Origin: Streptomyces paludis
Lineage (GTDB): Bacteria; Actinomycetota; Actinomycetes; Streptomycetales; Streptomycetaceae
Reading direction: 5' to 3'
Assembly: GCF_003344965.1 (NCBI RefSeq)
Contig: NZ_CP031194.1
Location: 1,860,001 to 1,924,000 of the forward strand
Length of the DNA: 64,000 bases
Position numbers and translations under genes: made by a program. Under the pieces are notes generated by a model. That model made no database searches and had not been told where the DNA came from. It saw only the letters and a list, made by a program, of their open reading frames with translations. Below, one piece after another: positions 24,528-35,912 of this stretch. Position 1 is the stretch's first letter; every line of letters begins with the position of its first letter.

Positions 24528-25469
24528 ATGAAGTCCTTCCTGGCCCGGCGTCTGCTGTCGGGCGTGGTCCTGGTGTTCGTCATCTCGACCCTGACCTTCG
24601 TGCTCATGCGCATGACCGGCACCGATGTCGCGCGGAATATCGCGGGTGTCACCGCCAGCTCCGCGCAGGTCGCCGAGAAGAAGACCGAACTGGGCCTGGA
24701 CCGGCCCGTGTTCAGCCAGTATCTCGACTGGCTCGGCGGGGCGCTCCAGGGCGATCTGGGCCGGTCCTGGTTCAGCGGCGACCCGGTCACCGCCACCCTC
24801 ACCGACAAGCTGCCCGTCACCTTGTCGATCGTGCTGGGCGGGCTGCTTCTCTCCGCCGTGGTCAGTGTCCTGCTCGGGGTCGCCGCGGCGGTCCGGGGCG
24901 GGGTGCTGGACCGGGTCGTCCAGGTCGTGGCCGTCATCGGCTTCGCCCTGCCCAGCTTCCTGGTGGCGCTGATCCTGGCCTTCTTCGTCGGGGTGAAGTG
25001 GGGGCTGCTGCCGGCCACCGGCTACACCACCTTCGCCGAATCACCGGGCGCCTGGGCCCAGTCGGTCATCCTGCCGTCGCTCTCCCTGGCCGTCGGCGCC
25101 ATCGCCGCCACCGCCCAGCAGGTCCGCGGCTCCATGCTCGACATCCTGGCCAAGGACTACATCCGCACCCTGCGCAGCCGGGGGCTCAGCAACCGCAGCC
25201 TGCTGCTCAAGCACGCGCTGCGCAACGCCGCCCCGGCCGCCCTCACGGTGCTCGGCCTCCAGTTCATCGGGCTGGTCGGCGGGGCGGTCGTGGTGGAGAA
25301 GGTCTTCGGGCTCGCCGGAATCGGCAGTACGGCCAATGTCGCCGCCGGCCAGGGCGACGTACCGCTGCTGATGGGGGTGGTGGTCGTGATGGTGACGCTC
25401 GTCGTCGTGGTCAATCTCCTGCTGGACGTCGCCCAAGGGTGGCTCAACCCGAAGGTGCGTGTCGGATGA
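24528..25469 (+). CDS. ABC transporter permease (DppB type)
   Basis: A 313-residue integral membrane subunit with about six transmembrane helices. Family sequence includes the N-terminal FLARRLLSGVVLVFVISTLT, a large first loop (GLDRPVFSQYLDWLGGALQG, DLGRSWFSGDPV) and the cytoplasmic EAA-like coupling loop DYIRTLRSRGLSNRSLLLKH. It pairs with the permease half of the next protein. The ATG follows GGGAGAAG. Its stop overlaps the next start as ATGA. Part of the rightward sugar-uptake operon. Confidence 0.92.
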   Translation: MKSFLARRLLSGVVLVFVISTLTFVLMRMTGTDVARNIAGVTASSAQVAEKKTELGLDRPVFSQYLDWLGGALQGDLGRSWFSGDPVTATLTDKLPVTLSIVLGGLLLSAVVSVLLGVAAAVRGGVLDRVVQVVAVIGFALPSFLVALILAFFVGVKWGLLPATGYTTFAESPGAWAQSVILPSLSLAVGAIAATAQQVRGSMLDILAKDYIRTLRSRGLSNRSLLLKHALRNAAPAALTVLGLQFIGLVGGAVVVEKVFGLAGIGSTANVAAGQGDVPLLMGVVVVMVTLVVVVNLLLDVAQGWLNPKVRVG

Positions 25470-27297
25470 CCGTCCCCCTCCTCGACCCCGCCGCCGCCCC
25501 GGCCGGCGAACCCGGCTCCGTACCGCGCCGTGACAAGACCCTGCGGCGGCTGCTCAGGGACCCCGTCGCCGTGACCTGTCTGGCGCTGCTGGCGCTGATC
25601 GCCCTGGCCAGCGTCTGCGCGCCGCTGCTGACCTCGCACGACCCGTACCGCTCGAACCTCTCCGACGCCCTCGCCCCGATCAGCGCCGACCATCCGCTCG
25701 GCGGCGACGGCGTCGGCCGGGACATCCTGGCGCGGCTGCTGTACGGGGCCCGGACCAGCATGCTCGGCACCGTACTGGCCGCCGCCATCGCCCTCGCCAT
25801 CGGTGTCCCGGCGGGTCTGCTCGCCGGTTACTACCGGGGCTGGTTCGACGGTATCGCCGGCTGGGTGTCCAACCTCGTCATGTCCATCCCGGCGATCATC
25901 CTGCTGCTGGTGGTGCTGGGCTCGGTCGGCCAGAGCACGTACCTGGCCATGGGCGTCTTCGGCGTGCTGATGGCCCCGGGCGTCTTCCGGCTGGTCCGCG
26001 GCTCGGTCAACGCCGTGCGCGAGGAGCTGTACGTCGACGCCGCCCGGGTCTCCGGGCTGCCGGACGCCCGGATCGTACGGCGGCACGTCCTGCCGGTGAT
26101 CCAGGCCCCGGTGATCATCCTGGCCGCGCAAATGCTCGGCGTCGGCATCCTCATCCAGTCCGGTCTGGAGTTCCTCGGTCTCGGCTCGGCGAGCCAGCCC
26201 AGCTGGGGATCGATGCTCAACGACGCCTTCGGCAACATCTACACCGAGCCGCTGCTGCTGGTCTGGCCCGGTCTGGCCATCGCGATCACCGTCACCGCCT
26301 CGGCGCTGCTCGGCAACTCCCTCACCGATGTCCTGGTGAACGGCGGCAAGCGGCGTACGCGGCGCGGGGACACCCCGGCGGCCGGGGACGCCCCCGCCGA
26401 GGACGACGGCGTTCCCGCCTCGGTCCCGCTCGGCCCGTTGACCGGCGAGGAACTCCTCGTCGTGGAGGATCTGCGGGTCTCGTACCCGAAGAACACCGGC
26501 ACCGGCAGCAGCACCGTGGTCGACGGGGTCTCCCTCACCGTCCGCCGGGGCGAAGTCCTCGGCCTGGTCGGTGAGTCGGGCTCCGGCAAGAGCCAGACCG
26601 CCTTCTCCGTCCTCGGCCTCCTGCCGTCCACCGCCCGGATCACCGCGGGCGCCCTGGTCTTCGACGGTACGGATCTCGGCACCGCCGGGGCCGGCGCGCG
26701 CGGCGGTGTCCGGGGGCGGCGGATCGCGTACGTACCGCAGGAGCCGATGTCCAATCTGGACCCGTCCTTCCGGATCGGCTCCCAGCTGGTCGAGCCCATG
26801 CGCCGGCACCTGGGGCTGCGGGCCGGCGAGGCCAGGGAGAAGGCGCTGGCGCTGCTGGACCGGGTGGGCATCGCGGACCCGGCCCGGGTCTACGCGGCCT
26901 ACCCGCACCAGATCTCCGGCGGTATGGCGCAGCGTGTGCTGATCGCCGCCGCGATCTCCTGCGACCCCGACCTGCTGATCGCGGACGAGCCCACCACCGC
27001 GCTCGATGTCACCGTGCAGGCCGAGGTACTGGATCTGATGCGCTCCCTCCAGAAGGAGCGCGACATGGGGATGATCCTGGTCACCCATGACTTCGGGGTG
27101 GTCGCCGACATCTGCGACCGGGTGTCGGTCATGCAGAACGGCCGGATCGTGGAGTCCGCCCCGGCCGACGAGCTGTTCGCCGACCCGCGGCACCCGTACA
27201 CCCGGATGCTGCTGGAATCCACGCTGGAGGACAGCGAGCCCCGCCGCCCGCCGGGCGACGACGCCACCACCAGCCCGATCGAGCAAGGAGCCGACGC

Positions 27298-27301
<4 letters not shown>
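25466..27301 (+). CDS. Fused ABC permease (DppC type) and ATPase (DppD type)
   Basis: A 611-residue natural fusion. Residues about 25-300 are a DppC-type permease with the family LLTSHDPYRSNLSDALAPI, HPLGGDGVGRDILARLLYGA and the coupling loop ELYVDAARVSGLPDARIVRR. After an acidic linker of about 30 residues comes a complete ATP-binding subunit with Walker A GESGSGKSQT (near residue 370), signature ISGGMAQR, Walker B LLIADEPTTALDV and the C-terminal peptide-transporter extension. The DNA shows one uninterrupted frame through the junction. Fusion fixes permease-ATPase pairing; such fusions occur in actinobacterial peptide-type transporters. Starts and ends in ATGA overlaps with its neighbours. 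Confidence 0.92.
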
Positions 27302-28202
<901 letters not shown>

Positions 28203-28206
<4 letters not shown>

Positions 28207-29792
28207 GCGCCCTCAACCCGTTGATCCCCGGGTTTCATCCGGACCCGAGCGTCTGCCGGGTCGGGGACGACTACTACCTGGCGTGTTCCACCTTCGAGTA
28301 TCTGCCCGGCATCCCCGTGTTCCACAGCCGGGACCTCGCCGAATGGACGCTGATCGGTCATGTCGCCGAGCGGGCCTCCCAGTTGGCGGTGGCGGAGGTG
28401 CCCACCCTCGGCGGGGCCTGGGCGCCGACCATCCGGCACCACGACGGCCGGTTCTGGTGTGTGGTCACGGACGCGATGGGCCGGGGCAGTCTCATCTTCA
28501 CCGCCGAGCGCCCCGAGGGCCCCTGGTCGGAGGGGACCGTCATGCGCGGTGTCTCCGGCATCGACCCGGACATCGTCTGGGACGAGGACGGCACCTGTTA
28601 TGTCACGTACTCCGGTCTGCAACTCGACACGTCCGCCGGGTCCGCCACCCACCTGGGCATCCAGCAGGTACGGATGGACCCGGAGACCGGCCGGGCGCTG
28701 GAGGAGCCCCGCTCGCTCTGGTCCGGTACGGGCCTGATGTTCCCCGAGGCCCCGCACCTCTACCGGATCGACGGCCACTGGTATCTGATGATCGCCGAGG
28801 GCGGCACCGAGCGCGGCCACAGTGTCAGCATCGCCCGCTCCGACCGCCCGGACGGGCCCTTCGAGGGCTGCCCCGCCAACCCCGTGCTCAGCGCGCGCAG
28901 CACGGAGCGCCCGGTCCAGAACACCGGCCACGGCGATCTGGTACGCGCCCCCGACGGCTCCTGGCTGATGGTGCTGCTCGGTATGCGCCCCCGGGGGATG
29001 ACCCGGGCCTTCTCCGCGATGGGCCGCGAGACCTTCGCCACCGCGCTGCGGTGGGAGGACGGCTGGCCGGTGGTCGACCCGGTCACCCTGGGCGAGCCGC
29101 GCCCGGAGTTCCGCGACCGCGACGAGCTGCCGGGTCCGGCGCTGGCCCCGGAGTGGGTGGCGATCCGTCAGGAACCTTCGGTCGTAGGCGACTTGGCCGG
29201 GCGTCCCGGCTGGGTCCGCCTGACGGCGGCGGACGGCGAGACGGGCGTGGAGGGCTCCGGGGACTCGGCGGACACCGCCATGGACTCCCCCCGCCCCGCG
29301 TTCCTCGGCCGCCGCCAGCTGCACGAACGGGCCTCGTTCACCGCGCTGTTCGACGTCGGCCGGGGCACCGGCGGGCTCACCCTGCGGATGGACGAGTTCC
29401 ACCACTACGACATCGAGGCGGGCGCCGGCCAGGTCCGTGCCCGAGCCAGGATCGGACCCGTCCGCCAGACCTGGGAGAGGCCGCTGACCGGCGACCCCGG
29501 TTCCGTGGAACTGCGGATCATCACGGAGCCGGTCGGTGCGGACGGTCTGGAGCGGATGGGACCTGACACCGTACGCCTGGCATTCCGTACGGGCGGGGAC
29601 GGCGACGGGGACGACGGCGGCCGGGACGACGGTCCGGGCGGTGGCTGGCAGGAGCTGGCCGCGCTCGACGGCCGTTATATCGCCGCCGAGACCGCCGCCT
29701 CCTTCACCGGCCGGGTCGCCGGGGTGTACGCCGCCGAGGGCGTGGTCGACGTCGACTGGTTCGCGTACACCGGGCAGGACAACGCCCGATGA
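28203..29792 (+). CDS. GH43 glycoside hydrolase (arabinofuranosidase/xylosidase type)
   Basis: A 529-residue inverting glycosidase. The five-bladed propeller shows the three GH43 acids: base Asp14 in IPGFHPDPSVC, pKa-tuning Asp123 in GIDPDIVWDEDG and acid Glu182 in MFPEAPHLYRIDGHWYLMIA. Residues about 310-529 form a beta-sandwich accessory domain typical of GH43 beta-xylosidases/arabinofuranosidases. It contains a low-complexity Gly/Asp loop near residue 465. No signal peptide is present, so it acts in the cytosol on imported oligosaccharides. Start overlaps the ATPase stop, end overlaps the GH42 start. Specificity for arabinose, xylose or another pentose cannot be settled here. Confidence 0.9.
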
Positions 29793-32008
29793 GCGCCGCC
29801 GAGAACACTCCCGGGACCGGGGGCGGGACTGGGACCGGGGGCGGGACCCGGGGCATCCTGTTCGGCGCCGCCTACTACCACGAGTACCAGCCCCACCCCC
29901 GGCTGGAGCAGGACCTCGATCTGATGGCCGAGGGCGGTTTCAATGTCATCCGGGTCGGCGAGTCCGTCTGGTCGACCTGGGAGCCGCGCGAGGGCGAGTT
30001 CGACCTCGACTGGCTGGAGCCGGTGCTCGACGCCGCCCACCGGCGCGGGATCGCCGCCATCGTCGGCACGCCCACGTACGCCGTCCCGCCCTGGCTGCGC
30101 CGTACGTATCCGGAGACCACCCTCGACACCGCCACCGGCACCCCGATGCCGTACGGCATGCGCCAGGACATCAACTACGCCCACCCGGCCTTCCGTTACC
30201 TCGCCGAGCGGCTGATCCGGAAGATCGTCACCCGGTACGCCGGACACCCCGCCGTGATCGGCTGGCAGGTCGACAACGAGCCCGGACTGCGGCTGATCCA
30301 CAACCACTCGGTCTTCCAGGGCTTCCTGGAGTATCTGCGCGAGCGCCACGGCGATATCGAGACCCTCAACAGACGCTGGGGGCTGACCTATTGGTCCCAC
30401 CGGCTGAGCGAGTGGGCCGATCTGTGGACCCCGGAGGGCAACTCCACCCCCTCCTACGATCTGGCCTGGCGCCGCTACCAGGCCCTGCTGAGCCATGAGT
30501 TCATCGCCTGGCAGGCCGGGATCGTACGGGAGCTGGTGCCCGCCGGGCAGACCGTGACCACCTGTGTGGCGCTCGGCCAGCCCGGCCAGGACATCTCCGT
30601 CATCGGCGCGCCGCTGGACGTCGTCGGGACCAACATCTACTACGCCACCCAGGACGGTCTGGCCCTGCCGGGACCGGACGGGCTCAGCCGCGAGGGCGCC
30701 CCCTTCTTCGTGCCGTGGACCGGCCCCGCGTACGTCGCCTACCAGGCCGATCTGTCGCGCGGCACCAAGCAGGCGCCGTTCCTGGTCACCGAGACCAACG
30801 CCACCAACATCGGCGGCACCGCCGACAACTTCCCCGCCTACCGGGGCCAGCGCCGCCAGATCGTCTGGCAGCTGGTCGCCCGGGGGGCCAGGATGGTCGA
30901 GTACTGGCACTGGCACACCCTGCACTACGGCGCGGAGACCTACTGGGGCGGCATCCTCGGCCACAGCCTCACCCCCGGCCGCACCTACCGGGAGCTGTCG
31001 GAGGTCGCCGGGGAGCTGCGCGACCACGCCGGACTGCTCGGCGGGCTGACGGCGCTCAGCGAGGTGTCGCTGCTGGTCGGCGCGGAGAGCCGCTGGGCAA
31101 TGGAGTTCGCGGGCCCGCTCCAGGGCGCCGAGCCCAACTGGAGCGGCGACCCGGCCTCGTACGAACGGATCGTCGCCGCCTTCTACCGGGGCCTGTACGA
31201 CGCGGGGCTCTCGGTGGACATCGTCAGCCCCGGTCAACTCACCCAGGACGCGGAGGAGTTGGCGAGGCTCCGGCCGGTGCTGGTGGTCCCCGCGCTCTAC
31301 ATCGCCGACGATGCGACGCTCGATCTCCTCGACCGTTACGCGCGCGCCGGGGGCCACTTGGTGCTGACCCCGCGTACGGGCTACGCCGACGAGGAGGCCG
31401 TCGCCCGCGCCGAGGTCATGCCGGGCGCGCTGCGGGAGGCGGCGGGGGCGCACTACCTGGAGTACACGAACCTGCTCCATGACGTCCCGGTCACGCACGT
31501 CCCCATCACTCACCCGTCAGCCGGTGCTCCGCTCTCCGGTCCTCCACTCTCCGGCAGGGCCACCGGGTGGGCCGACGGTCTGATCCCCGACACCGCCACC
31601 GTGCTCGCCGGGTACGACCACCCCCACCTGGGCGAGTTCGCCGCCGTCACCACCCGTCCCCACGGCCGGGGCCGGACCACGTACATCGGCACCGTCCCCG
31701 ACCGCGAGCTGTCCCGCACCCTCGCGGAGTGGATCGCCGCCGTCTCGCTGCCCGCCGACCCCTGGCGCACCGCCCACCCGTCGACGGTGACCCACTGCGC
31801 CGCCCGTACCGCCGACGGCCGGGTGCTGCGCGTACTGCACAACTGGTCCTGGGAGCCGGCCGGGCGGACCGCCCCGGAGGCCGCCACCGACCTGCTCACC
31901 GGCGCGGCCGTCGCGCCGGGCGAGGCGCTGCGCCTCGGCCCCTGGGACGTCCGCGTCCTCGTCACCGACCGGCGGCCCGACCCCACTCATACTCCTGGAG
32001 CGTCCTGA
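29789..32008 (+). CDS. GH42 beta-galactosidase-type hydrolase
   Basis: A 739-residue clan GH-A enzyme. After a Gly/Thr-rich N-terminus comes the family start GILFGAAYYHEYQPHPRLEQ, the acid/base Glu164 in GWQVDNEPGLR and the nucleophile Glu335 in FLVTETNATNIGG. The YWHWHTLHYGAETYWGGILG segment and the trimerisation and C-terminal beta domains of GH42 follow. No signal peptide, so cytosolic. GH42 enzymes act on beta-galactosides and some on alpha-L-arabinopyranosides. In this operon it probably trims galactose or arabinose from imported plant cell-wall fragments. Joined to its neighbours by an ATGA and a TGATG overlap. Confidence 0.9.
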   Translation: MSAAENTPGTGGGTGTGGGTRGILFGAAYYHEYQPHPRLEQDLDLMAEGGFNVIRVGESVWSTWEPREGEFDLDWLEPVLDAAHRRGIAAIVGTPTYAVPPWLRRTYPETTLDTATGTPMPYGMRQDINYAHPAFRYLAERLIRKIVTRYAGHPAVIGWQVDNEPGLRLIHNHSVFQGFLEYLRERHGDIETLNRRWGLTYWSHRLSEWADLWTPEGNSTPSYDLAWRRYQALLSHEFIAWQAGIVRELVPAGQTVTTCVALGQPGQDISVIGAPLDVVGTNIYYATQDGLALPGPDGLSREGAPFFVPWTGPAYVAYQADLSRGTKQAPFLVTETNATNIGGTADNFPAYRGQRRQIVWQLVARGARMVEYWHWHTLHYGAETYWGGILGHSLTPGRTYRELSEVAGELRDHAGLLGGLTALSEVSLLVGAESRWAMEFAGPLQGAEPNWSGDPASYERIVAAFYRGLYDAGLSVDIVSPGQLTQDAEELARLRPVLVVPALYIADDATLDLLDRYARAGGHLVLTPRTGYADEEAVARAEVMPGALREAAGAHYLEYTNLLHDVPVTHVPITHPSAGAPLSGPPLSGRATGWADGLIPDTATVLAGYDHPHLGEFAAVTTRPHGRGRTTYIGTVPDRELSRTLAEWIAAVSLPADPWRTAHPSTVTHCAARTADGRVLRVLHNWSWEPAGRTAPEAATDLLTGAAVAPGEALRLGPWDVRVLVTDRRPDPTHTPGAS

Positions 32009-33762
32009 TGCCCTACAGCCCGGAATCGATCCTCTGGGATCTCCTGCGCGACAAGCGGGCCACCACCGTGCTGCGCAAGCATCTGCCCGGCATCGTCAAC
32101 GCGCCGCTGGGGGCCCAGCTGGCCTACGTACCGCTGGCGCAGGTGGTCGAGCTGCTGGACGCCACCAAGACCGACCCGGCCGCGCAGCGCGCCTTCTTCG
32201 CCGCGCTGGCCGACCTCGAACACGCCCCGCCGCCGGCCCCGGACGCGGCCGAGACCGTGACCGTACCCGCCGCCGACTACGAACCCGCCACGGTGGCCCG
32301 GGGCAGCGCGCACGCCAACTGGCCTACTTCGGCTGCTCGTTGGCAGCCGTTCGAGGTGGAGCTGCGCGGTCCCTCGCACGGCAACCCGTTCACCGATGTC
32401 GAGCTGACCGCCGAGTTCCGGCACGGCGAGCGCACCCTGACGGCGTACGGCTTCCACGACGGCGACGGGGTGTGCCGGGTCCGGCTGATGCCCGACGAGG
32501 AGGGCGACTGGACCTTCCGCACCACCAGCAACGCCCGTTCGCTGGACGGCATCGACGGCGCCTTCACCTGCGGCCCCCCGCCGCCGGGGCAGCACGGCCC
32601 GGTCCGGGTCCACGACACCTTCCACTTCCGGCACGCCGACGGCACCCGCCACCAGCCCATCGGCACCACCGCCTACGCCTGGACCCACCAGGGCGAGGAA
32701 CTGGAGAAGCGCACCCTGGCCACGCTCGCGGAATCGCCCTTCAACAAGCTGCGGATGTGCGTCTTCCCGAAGGCGTACCTCTTCAACACCGACGAGCCGC
32801 CGCTGTACCCCTTCGAGGGCTCCACCGAGGCGGGCTGGGACTTCCGCCGCCCCAACCCGGCCTTCTTCACCCACCTGGAGCGGCGGATCCGGGAACTCGG
32901 CGAGCTGGGCGTCCAGGCCGATCTGATCCTCTTCCACCCCTACGACCGCTGGGGCTTCGCCGACATGGGCCCGGTCGCCGCCGACCGCTACACCGCCTAC
33001 GTGGTCTCCCGGCTGGCCGCCTTCCCGCATGTGTGGTGGTCACTGGCCAACGAGTACGACCTCATGACGGACCGCACGGCCGAGGACTGGCACCGTACCG
33101 CCGAGGTCGTCCGGCGGCACGACCCGCACGGCCACCTCATCGGCATCCACAACTGCATGGCCTTCTGGGACAACACCGCCGACTGGGTGACCCACTCCAG
33201 TGTGCAGCGGGTCGATGTCTACCGCACCGCCGAGAACACCGACGGCTGGCGGCAGGAGTGGGGCAAGCCGGTGGTGGTCGACGAGTGCGGCTACGAGGGC
33301 GACATCGACCAGGGCTGGGGCAATCTCACCGGCCGGGAGATGGTCCGCCGCTTCTGGGAGGGCGCGGTACGCGGCGGCTACATCGGCCACGGCGAGACCT
33401 ACCTCGCCGACGACGAGGTCCTGTGGTGGTCGAAGGGCGGCGTCTTCAAGGGCGAGTCCCCCGCCCGTATCGCCTTCCTCCGCGCCATCCTGGAGGACGC
33501 CCCGGACATCTCCCCGCTCCCCTCCGACTGGGACGTCCCCGTCGGCGGCGTCCAAGGCGTCTACCACCTCACCTACTTCGGCGCCAACCAGCCCCGCTAC
33601 CGCACCTTCGTGATGCCCCCCGGCACCCGCTACCACGCCGACATCATCGACACCTGGAACATGACCATCACCCCCACCGAGGGCCCCCACGAGGGCGTCT
33701 TCACCCTCCCCCTCCCCGGCCTCCCGTACATCGCGGTCCGCCTCCGCGCGGTCAGCGCCTGA
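32008..33762 (+). CDS. DUF5060/DUF4038 glycosidase, apiosidase-like (GH140-type)
   Basis: A 584-residue protein with three parts: a small helical N-terminal domain (about 1-70, WDLLRDKRATTVLRKHLPGI) that resembles the helical tail of some actinobacterial beta-glucosidases; a DUF5060 beta domain (about 105-190, WQPFEVELRGPSHGNPF); and a TIM barrel of the DUF4038 type with Glu349 in WWSLANEYDLM and Glu426 in VVVDECGYEGD placed as acid/base and nucleophile of a clan-A enzyme. A DUF5605-like C-terminus follows. DUF4038 is the catalytic module of GH140 apiosidases that remove apiose from plant rhamnogalacturonan-II. Cytosolic by lack of a signal peptide. Starts at the TGATG overlap with GH42 and is last in the operon. 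Confidence 0.85.
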   Translation: MPYSPESILWDLLRDKRATTVLRKHLPGIVNAPLGAQLAYVPLAQVVELLDATKTDPAAQRAFFAALADLEHAPPPAPDAAETVTVPAADYEPATVARGSAHANWPTSAARWQPFEVELRGPSHGNPFTDVELTAEFRHGERTLTAYGFHDGDGVCRVRLMPDEEGDWTFRTTSNARSLDGIDGAFTCGPPPPGQHGPVRVHDTFHFRHADGTRHQPIGTTAYAWTHQGEELEKRTLATLAESPFNKLRMCVFPKAYLFNTDEPPLYPFEGSTEAGWDFRRPNPAFFTHLERRIRELGELGVQADLILFHPYDRWGFADMGPVAADRYTAYVVSRLAAFPHVWWSLANEYDLMTDRTAEDWHRTAEVVRRHDPHGHLIGIHNCMAFWDNTADWVTHSSVQRVDVYRTAENTDGWRQEWGKPVVVDECGYEGDIDQGWGNLTGREMVRRFWEGAVRGGYIGHGETYLADDEVLWWSKGGVFKGESPARIAFLRAILEDAPDISPLPSDWDVPVGGVQGVYHLTYFGANQPRYRTFVMPPGTRYHADIIDTWNMTITPTEGPHEGVFTLPLPGLPYIAVRLRAVSA

Positions 33763-33772
33763 AACGCCACCC

Positions 33773-33809
33773 ACCTGTGGGGCGCCGTGCATCACGGCGC
33801 CCCACAGGT
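33773..33809. terminator. Strong terminator ending the sugar operon
   Basis: Arms 33773-33789 and 33793-33809 are perfectly complementary over 17 bp around the loop CAT. It starts 11 bp past the apiosidase-like stop. No U-tract follows, as usual in Streptomyces. It cleanly closes the 12-kb rightward operon. Confidence 0.9.
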
Positions 33810-33846
33810 CTGTCGGACGTCGCCCATGAGGTGCAGAATCAGCCAT

Positions 33847-34956
33847 ATGACGATCGCCGCGGGCGCACCGCCCACGCACAGCACGCCTGCCGGTCTCGCT
33901 TTCGGGTTTTTGACGGGCGGGGTGATCGGGGCGTCGTTGACCGCCTTTATCGGTGGCTGTGTCGTGGGGAGGGCGCCGCTGATCATCACGGGCCTGGCCC
34001 TGCCGGCGGCGTACGGGCTGCTGTTCTTCCTGGGTACGCTGCCGCGCCGGCTTCGGGAGGCGGCTGTGGCGCCGTCCACGGCGCTGGCGGTGGTCGAGGA
34101 CTTCGAGGCCATCGGGGGTGAGGGCAGCGATGTGCCGGTGCGGTTCGAGCTGTCCGTGGTGCCGGACGGCGCGCCCGGGTTCCGGGTCGAGTTCCGGCAG
34201 GCCGTCAACCTGGTGGAGCTGGCCGAATACCGGCCACGGAGTGTCGTGGTGGTGGAGTACCCGCCGGACCGGCCGTGGAAGACCCGGATCGTGCGCCGGC
34301 CCACGCCCGAGTGGGAGGAGCGGGCGGCCGGGGCCCAGGTGGATTCGGTGCCCGGTCCGGTCATGCGGAGCGAGACCTCGGACGGCTGCTTCGTCGGGTT
34401 CCTCAACCTGCTCGGGCTGCTGCTCGGCGTGGCCGCCGTACTCGTGTTCTTCCGCGCGGACCTGTTTGGCTCGTCCGGGACCGACAGCGGCGCGCCCGGG
34501 CCGTCCGTCTCCTCCTCGCCGTCCGCGTCGGCCACATCGTCCACCACCATTACGGTGACGTCGGCCACCGGCATGGTCACTCTCGGTCCCGGACAGTCGA
34601 TGCTTGACAAGGGCGAACTGCGCAGAGCCGTCGAGTCGTTGACGCGCGGCGAGGACAAGCGCGAGGCGCTGACCGTGGTGGTGCAGGACCGCATGCTGAC
34701 GGTCGTCTTCTCCCCCAGCGGTGTGCCGGCCGGCGGGTTCGACCCGAGGTCCCTGCCCTACGACCGTATTCCCGCTCTGGTGAAGGAGGCGGGGTCCGGT
34801 CCCGGTGCCGGGTCGCCGGAGGGCTGGCAGGTGACCGCCGACGGTGTCACCGGCGCGCTGCGGCTCCGGGTTGTGGTCACCGGTGGCGACGGCGGGGGTA
34901 CGGGGGTACTGGAGGCGGACGGCCGGGGCAGAGTGCTCCAGCGCGACGGCGGTTGA
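33847..34956 (+). CDS. Two-segment membrane protein, function unknown
   Basis: A 369-residue protein with two hydrophobic hairpins or helices near the N-terminus (about 15-70, LAFGFLTGGVIGASLTAFI and PLIITGLALPAAYGLLFFL), a cytosolic or external beta-rich domain (about 85-180), another transmembrane helix (about 190-210, VGFLNLLGLLLGVAAVLVFF) and a Ser/Thr-rich stalk leading to a C-terminal domain. I recognise no family. The ATG at 33847 is the best placed of several; an ATG at 33826 is possible. It is followed after 51 bp by a DUF3592 gene with a similar overall plan, suggesting a related pair. Confidence 0.7.
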   Translation: MTIAAGAPPTHSTPAGLAFGFLTGGVIGASLTAFIGGCVVGRAPLIITGLALPAAYGLLFFLGTLPRRLREAAVAPSTALAVVEDFEAIGGEGSDVPVRFELSVVPDGAPGFRVEFRQAVNLVELAEYRPRSVVVVEYPPDRPWKTRIVRRPTPEWEERAAGAQVDSVPGPVMRSETSDGCFVGFLNLLGLLLGVAAVLVFFRADLFGSSGTDSGAPGPSVSSSPSASATSSTTITVTSATGMVTLGPGQSMLDKGELRRAVESLTRGEDKREALTVVVQDRMLTVVFSPSGVPAGGFDPRSLPYDRIPALVKEAGSGPGAGSPEGWQVTADGVTGALRLRVVVTGGDGGGTGVLEADGRGRVLQRDGG

Positions 34957-35007
34957 CCGGGGTCAAGCGGGGCTGGGCCGGGTTCGGTTGGGCTGGAGGA
35001 GGGGCGT

Positions 35008-35877
35008 ATGGGGTGGGACGAGGCTCTGCTGCTGTGGTGCGGGGTGTGGGGGGTGGTGGCGCTGGCCGGGTTCGGTATGTCCGTGGCCGGGGTGACCAGG
35101 GAGCAGCGGACGGTGCGGCTGGTGGGCCGGATTGTGCGGGTGCGGGTGCCTGTGCACGGTGGTTCGCGGGCGGGTGGGGTGTCGGTGGTCGTCTCCTACC
35201 GTGATCCGGTCTCGGGCCGGGAGGTGACGGTGACGAACGACGGTGAGCGGGGGGATACGGTCGTGGTCGCGTGGGTGGGCCGGGAGATCGGGGTCGCCCA
35301 TCTGCGGGGCAGGCCGCACGCGTACCGGTTCACCGGTGTGCCGCTGGAGCCCGGTCGCGGACTGTTCCTGCCGGGGGTCGCGGTCTTCCTCGTCTACGCG
35401 GGGCTGGTGGCCCTCGCCGCGGTCGCGTGGGGGTGGCCGTGGGCGCTGGTCGGGCTCGGCGGGCCGTGGGCGGTCTTCGGCACCGCGCATCTGCCCGGGG
35501 CGGTCCGTGCGAAGGACCGCCGTGTCGAGCGGCTGGCCGCGATGGACACCGTCCCGGGCAAGGTCGTCGCGGTCCTCAAGGACGTCACCGTCGACCAGGA
35601 CGACGGCCACACCGCGACCACCCTCACCCCCGTCATCGAGTTCACCACCCGCGAGGGCACGGCCGTCACGGCCTACTGCACCACCCACCTCCCGGACCCC
35701 GCCCACGCACACGGCCGGGACCTCACCGTCCACTACACCCCCACCGACCCGGCCGACTTCACACTGAACCCCACCGCCGACCAGCACGCCGCACACCGCG
35801 AAATGATCTTCGACCTCACCGTATCCGCCACACTCGTGACGGCACTCATCACCGGGGTCACACTGCTGCTGCTCTGA
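35008..35877 (+). CDS. DUF3592 membrane protein
   Basis: A 289-residue protein with an N-terminal transmembrane helix (about 7-28), a beta domain with GRIVRVRVPVHGGSRAGGVS and VVVSYRDPVSGREVTV, two central helices (about 120-165), a second beta domain of the same type (GKVVAVLKDVTVDQDDGHTA, VIEFTTREGTAVTAYC) and a C-terminal helix. The duplicated beta segments followed by helices are the DUF3592 pattern. No function is known for the family. ATG preceded by GGAGGAGGGGCGT, a strong ribosome binding site. Probably co-transcribed with the preceding membrane-protein gene. Confidence 0.82.
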   Translation: MGWDEALLLWCGVWGVVALAGFGMSVAGVTREQRTVRLVGRIVRVRVPVHGGSRAGGVSVVVSYRDPVSGREVTVTNDGERGDTVVVAWVGREIGVAHLRGRPHAYRFTGVPLEPGRGLFLPGVAVFLVYAGLVALAAVAWGWPWALVGLGGPWAVFGTAHLPGAVRAKDRRVERLAAMDTVPGKVVAVLKDVTVDQDDGHTATTLTPVIEFTTREGTAVTAYCTTHLPDPAHAHGRDLTVHYTPTDPADFTLNPTADQHAAHREMIFDLTVSATLVTALITGVTLLLL

Positions 35878-35912
35878 CACACTGCCACACTGCCGCGCTG
35901 GTGAACCCGGCC

